DNA of 39,517 bases from an uncultured Bacteroidia bacterium (GCA_903854235.1 CAINVV010000013.1:1-39517); one strand, 5' to 3'. Shown: positions 19,422-29,951, numbered from the stretch's first letter. Notes: a model not told the origin generated them from the letters alone. A program made the numbers and translations.

Positions 19422-20030
19422 ATGCTTACAGAAAAAAAATTACCACACATCCTTGACAAGGAGGCTTCCCGGCAACGGAGATACGTTGGAATTCCTTTCC
19501 TGCTGGCCGTGGTACTTTTGATTTCCTGTCAGACGAAAGTATCCACAGACATTCCTCCTGAACTTCTGACCAATACCAAAATGGCAGACATGGTGGCGAT
19601 CAGTTTCGAAACCTTCGTTTCCGATTCCGGAGTGGTCAAGTATCACCTGGTGACTCCGAAAATGCTCATCTATGACGACCCCAAACAACCTTACAAGGAT
19701 TTTCCGGATGGATTTCTCATGCAACGATACGACCACAATAAAAAAATTATCTCCCAGATTTCAGGGAATCGTGGTAAATACTTCGACCGGGAGAAGAAAT
19801 GGGAAGCATACGGAAATGTTGTTCTTGTCAACAGCGAAGGAGATACCCTCAGATCGGAGGAGTTAAAATACCACGAAATAGAAGACCTGATCTTTTCGGA
19901 CCAATTCGTCAGCATCAAAAAGGGAGACCAATACATAACGGGAACCGGCGGATTTAAATCGGATGCCCAGATGTCCAAATGGTCATTTTTGAAAACAAAG
20001 GGACACATGTATGTTGAAGGAGGACAATAA
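19422..20030 (+). CDS. lptC: LPS export ABC transporter periplasmic protein LptC-like
   Basis: 202 aa; lipobox-like LLISCQ; YHLVTPKMLIYDDPKQPYKDFPDGFLMQRYD...GNRGKYFDREKKWEAYGNVVLVNSEGDTLRSEELKY. Confidence 0.8.
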   Translation: MLTEKKLPHILDKEASRQRRYVGIPFLLAVVLLISCQTKVSTDIPPELLTNTKMADMVAISFETFVSDSGVVKYHLVTPKMLIYDDPKQPYKDFPDGFLMQRYDHNKKIISQISGNRGKYFDREKKWEAYGNVVLVNSEGDTLRSEELKYHEIEDLIFSDQFVSIKKGDQYITGTGGFKSDAQMSKWSFLKTKGHMYVEGGQ

Positions 20031-20045
20031 AGTCTGAATATTTCA

Positions 20046-21314
20046 ATGAACGAACTAACCATCATCCTGATAACCCTGCTTGCCTCCGCTTTTTTCTCGG
20101 GGATGGAGATCGCATTTTTTTCTTCAGACAAGCTCCGGATCGAACTGGACAAGGGGAAGCACCGGATCAACGGAAAAATAGTTGGTGTATTTTACAGGCA
20201 TCCCGGACAGTACATTGCCACCTTGCTGGTTGGCAACAACATCGCACTCGTTGTTTACAGTTTGGCTTTTGCCAACCTTTCGCATCCCTTCTTTGAGTCC
20301 TTAAAGGCCGATGAAACGGTCAATCTGATCCTGCAAACCACCGTTTCGACCATTCTGATCCTGATCGTTGCCGAATTCCTACCAAAGGCCATTTTCAGAA
20401 TTAACCCGAATATCGCACTCAACCTCCTTGCCCTCCCGGTAGCCCTCTTTTACGTACTCTTCTACCCCGTCACTAAATTTGCCACGGGTCTTTCAAAGGT
20501 TGTGTTGAAATACCTTTTTAAGGTAAAAATTGAACAGAAGAAGGAGAGTCGGGTTTTTGGACGGATTGACCTGAATAACCTGGTAATGCCCATTGATGGA
20601 GCAGGAGGAGCCTCTGCCAGGAAGGTCGATAGTGAAATAAAACTTTTTCAGAATGCGCTGGATTTTTCGAGGTTGAAGATCCGTGACTGCATGATTCCCC
20701 GGACGGACATCGTGATGCTGGAGGTCGACGAAAAGATGGAAGTACTCTGTCAAAAATTCATTGAAACAGGCTACTCAAAAATCATGATCTACCAGGAGAA
20801 CTCTGACAACATCATCGGTTATGTTCACTCGTCCGATCTGTTTCACAATCCCGCTGACATAAAGTCTTGTCTGCGTAAGTTGTCTTTTGTGCCTGAGACC
20901 ATGGAGGCAAATAAATTGCTGAGCATCCTGCTTCACGACCACAGAAGTACCGCCATTGTGGTCGATGAATTTGGAGGCACCGCCGGAATGATCACCACGG
21001 AAGACATTCTGGAGGAAATTTTCGGAGAAATCGAGGACGAACACGATACAACTGAATTGAACGACAAAAAAATCGGAGAAAACCATTATATCTTTTCGGG
21101 CAGGGCCACGATCTCCAGCCTGAATGAAAATTACCAGTTGAAAATAGATGAGGACGAACATTATGAAACTTTGGCCGGATACCTTCTTTTCCACCACGCA
21201 AGTTTTCCCAAAAACAACTCCATCCTCCTCATTGGAGCCTATGAATTCAAGATTTTAAGGAGCACACGGACCAAAATCGAACTGATTGAGATGAAAAAAA
21301 TCAGTAATTTGTAA
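20046..21314 (+). CDS. CNNM/CorC-HlyC (hemolysin) family protein with CBS domains
   Basis: 422 aa; FFSGMEIAFFSSDKLRIE, DCMIPRTDIVMLEVDEKM, VVDEFGGTAGMITTEDILEEIFGEIEDEHD. Confidence 0.92.
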   Translation: MNELTIILITLLASAFFSGMEIAFFSSDKLRIELDKGKHRINGKIVGVFYRHPGQYIATLLVGNNIALVVYSLAFANLSHPFFESLKADETVNLILQTTVSTILILIVAEFLPKAIFRINPNIALNLLALPVALFYVLFYPVTKFATGLSKVVLKYLFKVKIEQKKESRVFGRIDLNNLVMPIDGAGGASARKVDSEIKLFQNALDFSRLKIRDCMIPRTDIVMLEVDEKMEVLCQKFIETGYSKIMIYQENSDNIIGYVHSSDLFHNPADIKSCLRKLSFVPETMEANKLLSILLHDHRSTAIVVDEFGGTAGMITTEDILEEIFGEIEDEHDTTELNDKKIGENHYIFSGRATISSLNENYQLKIDEDEHYETLAGYLLFHHASFPKNNSILLIGAYEFKILRSTRTKIELIEMKKISNL

Positions 21315-21421
21315 AATTGGAAAAATTCATCCGTTTTAAAATCCTAAAATTACTATATTCGTACGCTCAAAAAATAAGATAAAAGATTTATCAGTTAAGT
21401 AAATAAATAACCAGAAAACGG

Positions 21422-23527
21422 ATGGCTACATTAGAGAAAATCAGAAACCGTGCAGGGATAGGAATCACCATCTTTATTGGATTGGCACTGGCAGCATTTG
21501 TACTTGGAGATGCTGTAAAATCAGGCAGTTCAATCATGCGTGGCAGTCAACAGGAAATTGCAAAAATTGCAGGTAAAAGTGTCGACTACAAAGAATTCCA
21601 GAAGAAGGTTGACGACCTCACCGATATTTACAAATTGAATTCGGGTTCTACTTCCATCGATCAAAAAACGACGGAACAGATTCGTGAACAAACCTGGAAT
21701 GGGCTTGTCCGGAACATTACCATGAAGGATATTTATGAAAGTCTCGGCATTGCGGTCTCCTCCAACGAACTTTTCGACCTTGTTCAGGGTGAAAATCCTC
21801 ACGCCATCATCAAGAGCCTTTTCCGTGACCAGAAGACCGGAAATGTCAATCGCCAGGCCCTTATTCAGTTTTTGAAATACCAGCAGACCAACTCCAGTGG
21901 TCCGGAACACAATTACTGGTTGTATGTTGAAAATCAGATTCAGGAAGAACGTTGCTTTACCAAATACAACAACCTCCTTCTGAAAGGGATTTATACCACC
22001 GGCGATGAAGCAAGATTTAGCCTGGAAGGTAAAAACAAAAAAGTAAACATTGAATTCGTAGGAAAACCCTTCACCGCCATCTCTGATAGCACCGTCAAGG
22101 TATCTGCCGACGAAATCGAAAAATATTACGACGCACACAAGGAAAAATATAAACAAGAAGCCAGCCGCGAACTCGAGTATGTACTTTTTCCGGTGATTGC
22201 TTCCAAGAACGACGAAGACAAGGTGATCAAATGGATCAACGACATCAAACCCGAATTTGCCGCCGTTGAAGATCCTGCAGCTTACGTGAATGTCAACTCT
22301 GACAAGCAATTTGATGCCACCTTCCTTAAAAAATCAGAACTTCCATCCAACCTTTCCGAATTTGCCTTCACAGGCAAGGCAGGAGATATTTATGGCCCTT
22401 ACAAGGAGGGTCAAAGCTGGAAATTGACCAAGATTCAGAAATTCGAAGAGATGCCTGACTCTGTCAATGCCCGCCACATCCTTATCCACGTATCCTCGCA
22501 GGCAGAAGTTGCAAAGGCCAAAAGTACCGTCGACAGTTTGAAAAGGGTCCTTACCCTGGGTGGCGATTTTGCTGCACTGGCACGCAAATATTCAACAGAT
22601 GAAGGTTCAGCCGTCAAGGGTGGAGAACTGGGTTGGTTCAAAAGGGGTGCCATGGTCAAACCATTTGATGAAGCCGCCTTTTCAGGAAAAATCAATGAGT
22701 ACCAGATCGTCAATTCTCAATTCGGAATTCACCTTTTGCAGGTTACCAAAAGAGGAAATACGACTTTGAATGTTCAATTGGCCACCATCGTCCGTAACAT
22801 CGAACCAAGTAGTCAAACTTACCAGCAGACCTATTCTGTTGCCTCTAAGTTTGCCTCTGAAAATCGTGATTTGAAAGCATTCCGCGCTGCTGTCACTTCG
22901 CAGGGACTAAACAAACGTTTGGCTACTGTCTTCGAAGCCGACAAAGAGGTTGCCGGTTTGGAAAACTCCAGGTTACTGGTTCGTGCTGCCTTCAAGGCTG
23001 ATCTGGGACAAACGGTTCTTAGCTCAGAAGGTACCGCTATTTTCGAGCTTGGAAGTCAGTTTGTGGTTGCTCAACTGAGTAACATTCAGGAAAAAGGGTA
23101 TTCCAGTATAAGTACCAACAAGCCTACCATCGAAATGGTGATCAGGAAGGATAAAAAAGCCGAACAATTGAAGGAAAAAATGGCTGGAAAGACCGATCTT
23201 CCATCCCTTGCCTCCGCAATGGGTACTACCGTTGGCCAGGCACAAGACATCAATTTTGAATCTTATTCCATCCCCGGGCTTGGTATAGAACCGGCCGTTG
23301 CAGGAATCGCTTCAGCCCTCGAACAGGGAGCTGTTTCCAAACCAGTAGCCGGTGCCAATGGAGTCTATGTGGTCAAAGCGGCTTCCGTTACCAAAGGCAG
23401 CAGTACCGATATTGCCAGCGAAAAATTCCAGAATAAAATGGCACTTAGTTACAGGGTGACTGCACAAGCTTTTGAAGCTTTACGCGAAAATGCAGAAGTG
23501 GTCGACAAACGTGCTAAATTCTATTGA
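21422..23527 (+). CDS. PpiD/SurA-type peptidylprolyl isomerase
   Basis: 701 aa; N-terminal TM, SurA_N-like region, parvulin motifs (ARHILIHV, FAALARKYSTDEGSAVKGGELGWFKRGAMVKPFDEAAF). Confidence 0.9.
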   Translation: MATLEKIRNRAGIGITIFIGLALAAFVLGDAVKSGSSIMRGSQQEIAKIAGKSVDYKEFQKKVDDLTDIYKLNSGSTSIDQKTTEQIREQTWNGLVRNITMKDIYESLGIAVSSNELFDLVQGENPHAIIKSLFRDQKTGNVNRQALIQFLKYQQTNSSGPEHNYWLYVENQIQEERCFTKYNNLLLKGIYTTGDEARFSLEGKNKKVNIEFVGKPFTAISDSTVKVSADEIEKYYDAHKEKYKQEASRELEYVLFPVIASKNDEDKVIKWINDIKPEFAAVEDPAAYVNVNSDKQFDATFLKKSELPSNLSEFAFTGKAGDIYGPYKEGQSWKLTKIQKFEEMPDSVNARHILIHVSSQAEVAKAKSTVDSLKRVLTLGGDFAALARKYSTDEGSAVKGGELGWFKRGAMVKPFDEAAFSGKINEYQIVNSQFGIHLLQVTKRGNTTLNVQLATIVRNIEPSSQTYQQTYSVASKFASENRDLKAFRAAVTSQGLNKRLATVFEADKEVAGLENSRLLVRAAFKADLGQTVLSSEGTAIFELGSQFVVAQLSNIQEKGYSSISTNKPTIEMVIRKDKKAEQLKEKMAGKTDLPSLASAMGTTVGQAQDINFESYSIPGLGIEPAVAGIASALEQGAVSKPVAGANGVYVVKAASVTKGSSTDIASEKFQNKMALSYRVTAQAFEALRENAEVVDKRAKFY

Positions 23528-23544
23528 TCACGAATTACCCATAA

Positions 23545-23580
23545 AAAATAAAAGGATACCCAACGGCATCCTTTTATTTT
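23545..23580. terminator. Bidirectional intrinsic terminator between convergent ppiD-like and ispE genes
   Basis: AAAATAAAAGGAT-acccaacggc-ATCCTTTTATTTT. Confidence 0.88.
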
Positions 23581-23581
23581 T

Positions 23582-24403
23582 TCAATTCAACTCTTCCATC
23601 CAAATTTGGGAACCCGGGGGGAAATCTTTCGACTGGAATTGTGGTTCCTGCTCAAACAGGGCATAAACAGAAGATCCGCTGCCTGACATTGAAACATAAT
23701 CAGGATTCATGGAATTGAGTTGCTCCTTCAAGACAGCCAATTCAGGGAATTTAGCAAACAGTGTAGGCTCAAAATCATTTTTGATAGTTTCTTCCCATCC
23801 ACTCATTCCACCCAGCAAAATCTCTTCGAAATCAAACGGATAAATTTTCGGTGTGACTCCGGCATACGCCAACTTGGTATCCACCCCAAAGGGAGGTTTC
23901 ACCAGGAGCAGAAAATAGCCCCGGAGGCTGAATTTAGCAGGAGTGAGTTGGTCGCCAATCCCTGTCGCCAGGGCAGGAATATTTTCCAGAAAAAAGGGGC
24001 AATCGGCTCCCAGTACTACTGCCATTGATTTTAGTTTCTCCATGGCGAGACCGAGTTCAAAATGTTCGTTCAGGGATTTTAAGAAGAAGGCAGCATCCGA
24101 AGAACCACCTCCCAATCCTGCTCCTGAAGGAATGGCCTTGTGAAGATGAACATCCAGTCCGGGCACCTTGCACTCAACCTGTAGCATCCTGTAAGCCTTG
24201 GCAACCATATTCTGTTCGGGATCAATGGCCAGCTGCAAACCACTACTTTCGAATCTAAAGGCATTTCCGCCATTTACCACATATTCGAGCGCATCCTTCC
24301 ACCCGATGGGATAAAAGAGCGTTTCAATTTCGTGGTAACCATCTTCACGTTTGCGAAGAATGTTCAAGCCTATGTTGATCTTGGCATTGGGAAAAATAAC
24401 CAT
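23582..24403 (-). CDS. ispE: 4-diphosphocytidyl-2-C-methyl-D-erythritol kinase
   Basis: 273 aa; FPNAKINIGLNILRKREDGYHEIETLFYPI, PSGAGLGGGSSDAAF, SMSGSGSSVYALF. Confidence 0.95.
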   Translation of the reverse strand: MVIFPNAKINIGLNILRKREDGYHEIETLFYPIGWKDALEYVVNGGNAFRFESSGLQLAIDPEQNMVAKAYRMLQVECKVPGLDVHLHKAIPSGAGLGGGSSDAAFFLKSLNEHFELGLAMEKLKSMAVVLGADCPFFLENIPALATGIGDQLTPAKFSLRGYFLLLVKPPFGVDTKLAYAGVTPKIYPFDFEEILLGGMSGWEETIKNDFEPTLFAKFPELAVLKEQLNSMNPDYVSMSGSGSSVYALFEQEPQFQSKDFPPGSQIWMEELN

Positions 24404-24440
24404 GGCATCGTGGAAATTAGGAGGAGAAAGTTACAAATAT

Positions 24441-24461
24441 TTTCGATTTTCGATTTTCGAT
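24441..24461. repeat. Short tandem heptamer repeat (TTTCGAT)x3
   Basis: TTTCGATTTTCGATTTTCGAT immediately upstream of ispE. Confidence 0.85.
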
Positions 24462-24489
24462 TTAGAGCGATAGGACCCAAACAAATAAA

Positions 24490-24512
24490 AAAAGCAGGAA
24501 TATCCTGCTTTT
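24490..24512 (-). terminator. Intrinsic terminator downstream of gcvP
   Basis: AAAAGCAGGA-ATA-TCCTGCTTTT; minus strand followed by a T tract. Confidence 0.85.
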
Positions 24513-24532
24513 AATGATTTCGAGATGCCTTC

Positions 24533-27406
24533 TCAGATTGGATTGGCATAGCTTTCCAGGGGTTCGCAGGTGCAGAAAAGATTTCTATCGCCATAGGCAT
24601 TGTCGACCCTGCCGACCGGAACCCAGAATTTATTGTCACGCAACCAGCTCAACGGATAGGCGGCCTTTTCACGGGAATAGGCGTGGTTCCATTCATTTGC
24701 GGTTAATACTTCCGGCGTATGTGGCGCATTTTTGAGCACATTGTCTTCAGCATCTGCCTTGCCCGTCTCGATCTCCTTAATCTCCTCAAAGATGGAATTA
24801 AGGGCATCCACAAAACGGTCGAGCTCCTCTTTTGATTCGCTTTCGGTAGGCTCCACCATCAAGGTTCCATGAACCGGGAAAGAGAGGGTTGGTGCATGAA
24901 AACCATAATCCATCAGTCGTTTGGCAATGTCCGATTCTGAAATATCGGCTGCCGTTTTCAGGTGACGGCACTCAAGGATCATTTCGTGGGCGACCCTGCC
25001 ATTGGCTCCCGTGTAGAGAATCCCGTAATTGTCTTTCAGTCTTTCAGCAATGTAATTGGCATTCAGAATGGCAATTTTGGTCGCTTCTGTCAACCCATCG
25101 GCACCCAGCATCTTGATGTAACCGTAGGTGATGGGAAGCACGGAGGCACTACCCCAGGGAGCCGCCGACACAGCGTGCATCCCAACGTGACCGTTGTTCA
25201 TCACCGGATGGGAGGGAAGAAATTCGACCAGGTGTTTGGCGACACCTATGGGCCCTACTCCCGGACCACCTCCTCCGTGAGGAATGGCAAAGGTTTTGTG
25301 AAGGTTCAGGTGACAAACATCCGCCCCAATGCGGGATGGATTGGTCAAGCCAACCTGCGCATTCATGTTGGCACCATCCATGTATACCTGGCCACCATTT
25401 TGGTGGATGATGTCGCACATTTCGACGATGGATGCCTCAAAAACGCCGTGGGTAGAGGGATAGGTCACCATAAATCCGGCAAGATTATCCTTGTATTCCT
25501 CTGCTCGTGCTTTCAACTCCTCCACGTTGATGTTTCCATTTTCGTCACATCCAACCACAACCACCTTGTTTCCTGCCATCACGGCGCTGGCCGGATTGGT
25601 TCCGTGTGCGGAGGAGGGTATCAGCACCACGTTTCGGTGACCCTCTCCCCTGCTCTTGTGGTAGTCGCGGATCACGAGAAGTCCGGCATATTCGCCGGCG
25701 GCACCCGAGTTGGGCATAAAGGAGATATCCGCAAATCCGGTAATTTCTGAGAGATCCCTCCGCATCTCTTCCATCATTTCGTGGTACCCCATCGCTTGAT
25801 TTTTAGGAACATACGGGTGTATGCCGCTAAATTCGATCCAGCTGAGCGGAAGCATTTCTGTAGCGGCATTTAGTTTCATGGTGCAAGATCCAAGGGAGAT
25901 CATGGAATGAACCAGTGAAATATCCTTCTTCTCCAGCCTTTTGATGTAACGGGCCATCTCCGTTTCGGAACGGTATTTGCTAAAAACCTCCTGTTTGAGG
26001 AAATTCGATTTTCTGCAAAAATGTTCGGGGATGGTTATGGTTTCCGGAAATGCCATAACCGTAGGAACCTGCTTGTTGGCCGCCTTTGCAAAGACTTCCA
26101 GAATCCAGTTGATATCTTCGAGGTTGGTGGTTTCATCGATGCTGATACCTACCTCCCCACTTTCAAAATACCTGAAGTTCATCTCCAGGGCAACAGACAA
26201 CCACTCAATGTCCTCTTTTTTTACATGCCGGGGCATGGTGATCTTGAGGGTATCAAAGAATCCTTCCGTATCGCAGGTATACCCCAGTTTAACCACCTCC
26301 GTTGCAATCAGGGCGGCAATACTGTGTACCCGCTCCGCGATGTTACGGATTCCCTCCGGTCCGTGGTAAATGGCATACATACCGGCCATAGTGGCCAGCA
26401 ATCCTTGTGAAGTGCAAATATTGGAGGTCGCCTTCTCCCGCTTGATATGTTGTTCGCGGGTCTGAAGCGCCAGGCGAAGGGCCGGTTTTCCGTTGGAATC
26501 TTTTGACACCCCGATGATCCTGCCGGGAAGGTCCCTTTTGTAGGCTTCCCGCGTAGCAAAATAAGCAGCCGACGGTCCTCCATAGCCCATGGGCACGCCA
26601 AACCGTTGGGTGGAACCAAAGACGATATCGGCCCCCCATTCGCCGGGAGGAGTCAGGAGCGCCAGAGAAAGCAGATCTGCAGCAACTGCAATTTTTACAC
26701 CTGCTGTCTGAATCTTTTCCGTAAAACCTGCATACGATTCGATGACTCCATCGGAATTAGGGTATTGAACGATGGCTCCAAACCATTTATCATTCAAAGT
26801 TGCTTTTCTGAAATCACCCACTTCCAAAACGATGCCCAGCGGTTCAGCCCTTGTGAAAAGAACATCCAGCGTTTGCGGCCAAACTTTCTCGTCCACGTAG
26901 CAGACGTTTGCACCCGCCTTTTCCTGCCCCCTGGAGCGAAGGGCAAACATCATGTGGAGTGCCTCGGCAGCAGCCGTGGCTTCATCCAGCAAGGAGGCGT
27001 TGGCCAAGGGCATGGCAGTCATTTCACACACCATGGTCTGAAAATTCAGCAATGCCTCGAGCCGGCCCTGGGATATTTCGGCCTGATAAGGAGTGTAGGA
27101 GGTGTACCAGGCCGGATTTTCAAGAATATTGCGCAAAATAACCGCTGGAGTGATGGTATCGTACCATCCCATTCCGATATAGGTATTGAAAACTTTGTTT
27201 TTGGAGGCCAGATGTAAAATTCTTCTGTAATACTCCCGCTCCGTCAAACCATTGGGCAGGTTGAGTGGTTTCTCCAGCCGGATGTTGGATGGGACCGTCT
27301 GGTTTATCAGCTCTTCCAGAGATGATACGCCAATCACATCAAGCATTTCCCTGATATCCTTTTCTCTGGGACCAATGTGTCTGGTTACAAATTTGTCGTT
27401 TGCCAT
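24533..27406 (-). CDS. gcvP: Glycine dehydrogenase (aminomethyl-transferring), P protein
   Basis: 957 aa; [67 protein letters not shown]. Confidence 0.97.
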   Translation of the reverse strand: MANDKFVTRHIGPREKDIREMLDVIGVSSLEELINQTVPSNIRLEKPLNLPNGLTEREYYRRILHLASKNKVFNTYIGMGWYDTITPAVILRNILENPAWYTSYTPYQAEISQGRLEALLNFQTMVCEMTAMPLANASLLDEATAAAEALHMMFALRSRGQEKAGANVCYVDEKVWPQTLDVLFTRAEPLGIVLEVGDFRKATLNDKWFGAIVQYPNSDGVIESYAGFTEKIQTAGVKIAVAADLLSLALLTPPGEWGADIVFGSTQRFGVPMGYGGPSAAYFATREAYKRDLPGRIIGVSKDSNGKPALRLALQTREQHIKREKATSNICTSQGLLATMAGMYAIYHGPEGIRNIAERVHSIAALIATEVVKLGYTCDTEGFFDTLKITMPRHVKKEDIEWLSVALEMNFRYFESGEVGISIDETTNLEDINWILEVFAKAANKQVPTVMAFPETITIPEHFCRKSNFLKQEVFSKYRSETEMARYIKRLEKKDISLVHSMISLGSCTMKLNAATEMLPLSWIEFSGIHPYVPKNQAMGYHEMMEEMRRDLSEITGFADISFMPNSGAAGEYAGLLVIRDYHKSRGEGHRNVVLIPSSAHGTNPASAVMAGNKVVVVGCDENGNINVEELKARAEEYKDNLAGFMVTYPSTHGVFEASIVEMCDIIHQNGGQVYMDGANMNAQVGLTNPSRIGADVCHLNLHKTFAIPHGGGGPGVGPIGVAKHLVEFLPSHPVMNNGHVGMHAVSAAPWGSASVLPITYGYIKMLGADGLTEATKIAILNANYIAERLKDNYGILYTGANGRVAHEMILECRHLKTAADISESDIAKRLMDYGFHAPTLSFPVHGTLMVEPTESESKEELDRFVDALNSIFEEIKEIETGKADAEDNVLKNAPHTPEVLTANEWNHAYSREKAAYPLSWLRDNKFWVPVGRVDNAYGDRNLFCTCEPLESYANPI

Positions 27407-27448
27407 TGCTAATATTTTAAGATTTGTGTTTAGATGTAGTAGCTAACC

Positions 27449-27483
27449 AGAGTGACTAAAGTGACTAAAGTGAGCTAAAGTTA
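27449..27483 (-). repeat. GTGACTAAA-type dispersed repeat, copy 4
   Basis: CAGAGTGACTAAAGTGACTAAAGTGAGCTAAAGTTAAGG; near-tandem 9-10 bp units in the gcvP upstream region. Confidence 0.75.
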
Positions 27484-27596
27484 AGGGAAACAGGAACAAA
27501 ACGCTTGTAAAAAAGAGTACCTGATTCTGTTAACTTGAAGGGTGAAAAATAACAAAAACGTTCTGAAGCAAAAAGAACTTTCGTCACAATCGCAGC

Positions 27597-28232
27597 TTAC
27601 TGCAGAAAAGGGTTGTATCGCCGTTCCTTACCAAGGTTGGTTTCGTTTCCATGACCCGAATAAACAATCACCTCATCGCCGAGGGGGAGCAATTTTGATT
27701 TGATTCCCGAAATCAACTGGTTGTGATCTCCTCCCGGCAGATCTGTCCTGCCGACTGATCCTTCAAACAGGATGTCACCCACCACAAGAAACTTGTCTGC
27801 TTCTGCATAAAAGGCCACGCTGCCAGGCGAATGGCCTGGTACGTGAATCCCCTTCAAACTGGAATTTCCGAAGTAGATTATCTCCGTCAAAAGCAAATCT
27901 ACAGCCGTATCCGGACTTGGCATATGGATGCCAAACATCAGCGCATGTTGTTTGGCGTCAACGACCAGTGGCAAGTCATCCGGGTGAATTTTGCACTTCA
28001 GTTTCCATTTGGCTGATGCAAAATTATTGCCCATCAGATGGTCAAAATGGCCATGTGTATTGTATAAGCCTACCACCTCAACTCCCTGGTCCGAAATAAA
28101 GCGACTCAGCTGTTCTTCCTCTCTCCCGATGGAGCAGGCAGGATCAATGATTATTGCCTCTTTCGTTTCGTCCCAAAGTACATAGGCATTGACGCCAACC
28201 GGATTGAAAGTGAATTTGCACAGATGGATCAT
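27597..28232 (-). CDS. MBL-fold metallo-hydrolase (glyoxalase II-like)
   Basis: 211 aa; NTHGHFDHLMGN, PGHSPGSVAFY, VGDILFEGSVGRTDLPGGD. Confidence 0.9.
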   Translation of the reverse strand: MIHLCKFTFNPVGVNAYVLWDETKEAIIIDPACSIGREEEQLSRFISDQGVEVVGLYNTHGHFDHLMGNNFASAKWKLKCKIHPDDLPLVVDAKQHALMFGIHMPSPDTAVDLLLTEIIYFGNSSLKGIHVPGHSPGSVAFYAEADKFLVVGDILFEGSVGRTDLPGGDHNQLISGIKSKLLPLGDEVIVYSGHGNETNLGKERRYNPFLQ

Positions 28233-28301
28233 TATCTTGTTTTAAATTATTTGTTTGAATTCCTCGCTCTCAACAGGTTTATCCTGCGCTGCATCAGCCA
28301 G

Positions 28302-28955
28302 CTATCTCAATTGATCAGACACTCCGGGTAACATGGGAACAAACACAAAATTGCCTGCCTCCAGTTCCGTATATTCATTTTCTGTTACCCTCTCCACTAT
28401 TTTCATCACCTGATGCAAACGGTCTCCTACCGGGATGACCATTTTGCCTCCAACAACGAGTTGCTCCTTCAATTTCTCCGGGACTGATTCGGCCCCGGCG
28501 GTGACGATGATCTTGTCGAACGGACCGTAGGTAGGAAGTCCCTGGTAACCATCGCCATAAAAAAACTGAGGATGGTATCCAAGTCTGGGCAACAACAATC
28601 GCGAGAAATCATAGAGTGCCCGCTGTCGTTCGATGGTATAGAGTGATACTCCCATTTCACACAATACCGCAGCCTGATAACCGGAACCGGTCCCAACTTC
28701 CAGAACTTTGTCGGATCGCTTAATCTGCAGTATTTCTGTTTGAATTGCCACGGTATAGGGCTGGGAAATGGTTTGACCCGCAGAGATGGGAAAAGCCTTG
28801 TCCACATAGGCAAAACCAAGAAAACTATTGTCCATGAATAGATGCCGGGGAACTTTTCCCATGGCCTGAAGCACGGATTCGTCACGGATACCTTTCTGCC
28901 GGATTTCATCTATCAATCGTTTTCGCAATCCCTTGTGCCTGAAATTATCTTCCAA
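28302..28955 (-). CDS. pcm: Protein-L-isoaspartate(D-aspartate) O-methyltransferase
   Basis: 217 aa; VPRHLFM, AFPISAGQTISQPYTVAIQTEIL, VLEVGTGSGYQAAVL. Confidence 0.93.
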   Translation of the reverse strand: MEDNFRHKGLRKRLIDEIRQKGIRDESVLQAMGKVPRHLFMDNSFLGFAYVDKAFPISAGQTISQPYTVAIQTEILQIKRSDKVLEVGTGSGYQAAVLCEMGVSLYTIERQRALYDFSRLLLPRLGYHPQFFYGDGYQGLPTYGPFDKIIVTAGAESVPEKLKEQLVVGGKMVIPVGDRLHQVMKIVERVTENEYTELEAGNFVFVPMLPGVSDQLR

Positions 28956-29081
28956 TTGAGGTTTTTTTTGTGATGTGCGACAAAATTACCATTCTCTCCG
29001 GGTTTTTCAACACTGGAAAGTTGATAAATAAAAGTCGGGCAAAGTAACTGATGACAGGTAAAAACCTACATTTACATCACT

Positions 29082-29951
29082 ATGTTACACGCAGCCCTGT
29101 TGTTTCCCGGTGTGCCGGATGATTTGTTCATCGGTTCAATTCAGTCCATCAAAGGAGTGAAGTGGGAAGCATTGGTGTCTACGCTTGGAAAAGATTATTC
29201 GGAAGTGACGGAGGAACTCCTATCCGCAAATTGCAACATGGTCAACATCTTCGATCCGGATTTTACCACTTTCGGCTTTCTCTCCGGTTTGGTGAGAAAG
29301 GGATGCCACCTCTTCCTCCCGGAGAAACAGCGGATGAACTCTGCCGAACGGATGAATCTGATCCAATTGGCAGAGGAGGGAAATTCTTTGATCCAAATCC
29401 GCAATGACCTGTTATTTCATCCCTCCTTTCTGGATAAGGAAAAATTGGAAAATGACTCCAAACTGATCGAAATTCATCAGGTTGCCCCCAACAGACCAGA
29501 TGCACTCCAGGAAATTCTTTATAGCAACTTATTGATAATCATGAGGCTGATTAATTCCGATCCCTCCCACATCAGTGTCTGTGCCATCCCCAATTCGGTC
29601 TATCCGCCCAACACCATAAATTTGCACCTTAAATTCAACAACGGCTCGGCCGCCACACTCACCATCTCCTTCAAGGGAAGAAGAAAAGAACACCTCTTGG
29701 CTGCTTATGGTTCTGGTGGAGTGTTAAACTACAATTTTGAAGGCAAAATTCACTTTCCTGCGGCTTTGAACCCTGGCACAAAAAACAGCCAGTCGTTTGG
29801 AAATAGTTTGTTGTACAAACAGATTGCCTATTTCTCCGAATGCATCTTAAAGAAGGATTGCATGCGATTTGCGCTGAATGACGAAGCAAAAACTTTTCGG
29901 CTCATCGAAAAAATAAATCAGAAACTGGAATACAATTCGGTACTCAATTAA
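29082..29951 (+). CDS. Divergent Gfo/Idh/MocA-like protein lacking canonical nucleotide-binding motif
   Basis: 289 aa; overall Gfo/Idh-like layout (IQSIKGVKWEALV; RKGCHLFLPEKQRMNSAERMNLIQLAEEGNSLIQI; C-terminal QIAYFSECILKKDCMRFALNDEAKTFRLIEKI) but no GxGxxG and EKQ instead of EKP. Confidence 0.55.
   Translation: MLHAALLFPGVPDDLFIGSIQSIKGVKWEALVSTLGKDYSEVTEELLSANCNMVNIFDPDFTTFGFLSGLVRKGCHLFLPEKQRMNSAERMNLIQLAEEGNSLIQIRNDLLFHPSFLDKEKLENDSKLIEIHQVAPNRPDALQEILYSNLLIIMRLINSDPSHISVCAIPNSVYPPNTINLHLKFNNGSAATLTISFKGRRKEHLLAAYGSGGVLNYNFEGKIHFPAALNPGTKNSQSFGNSLLYKQIAYFSECILKKDCMRFALNDEAKTFRLIEKINQKLEYNSVLN

Noticed and set aside
21530-22309. 259 aa minus-strand ORF within the PpiD-like gene
   Set aside because: Overlaps a well supported CDS; composition looks like antisense read-through of Lys/Asn-rich codons.
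24962-25750. 262 aa plus-strand ORF and several others (26606-27217, 26021-26410) inside gcvP
   Set aside because: Antisense to a strongly supported conserved gcvP; low-complexity, no recognisable domain, expected by codon-bias mirroring.
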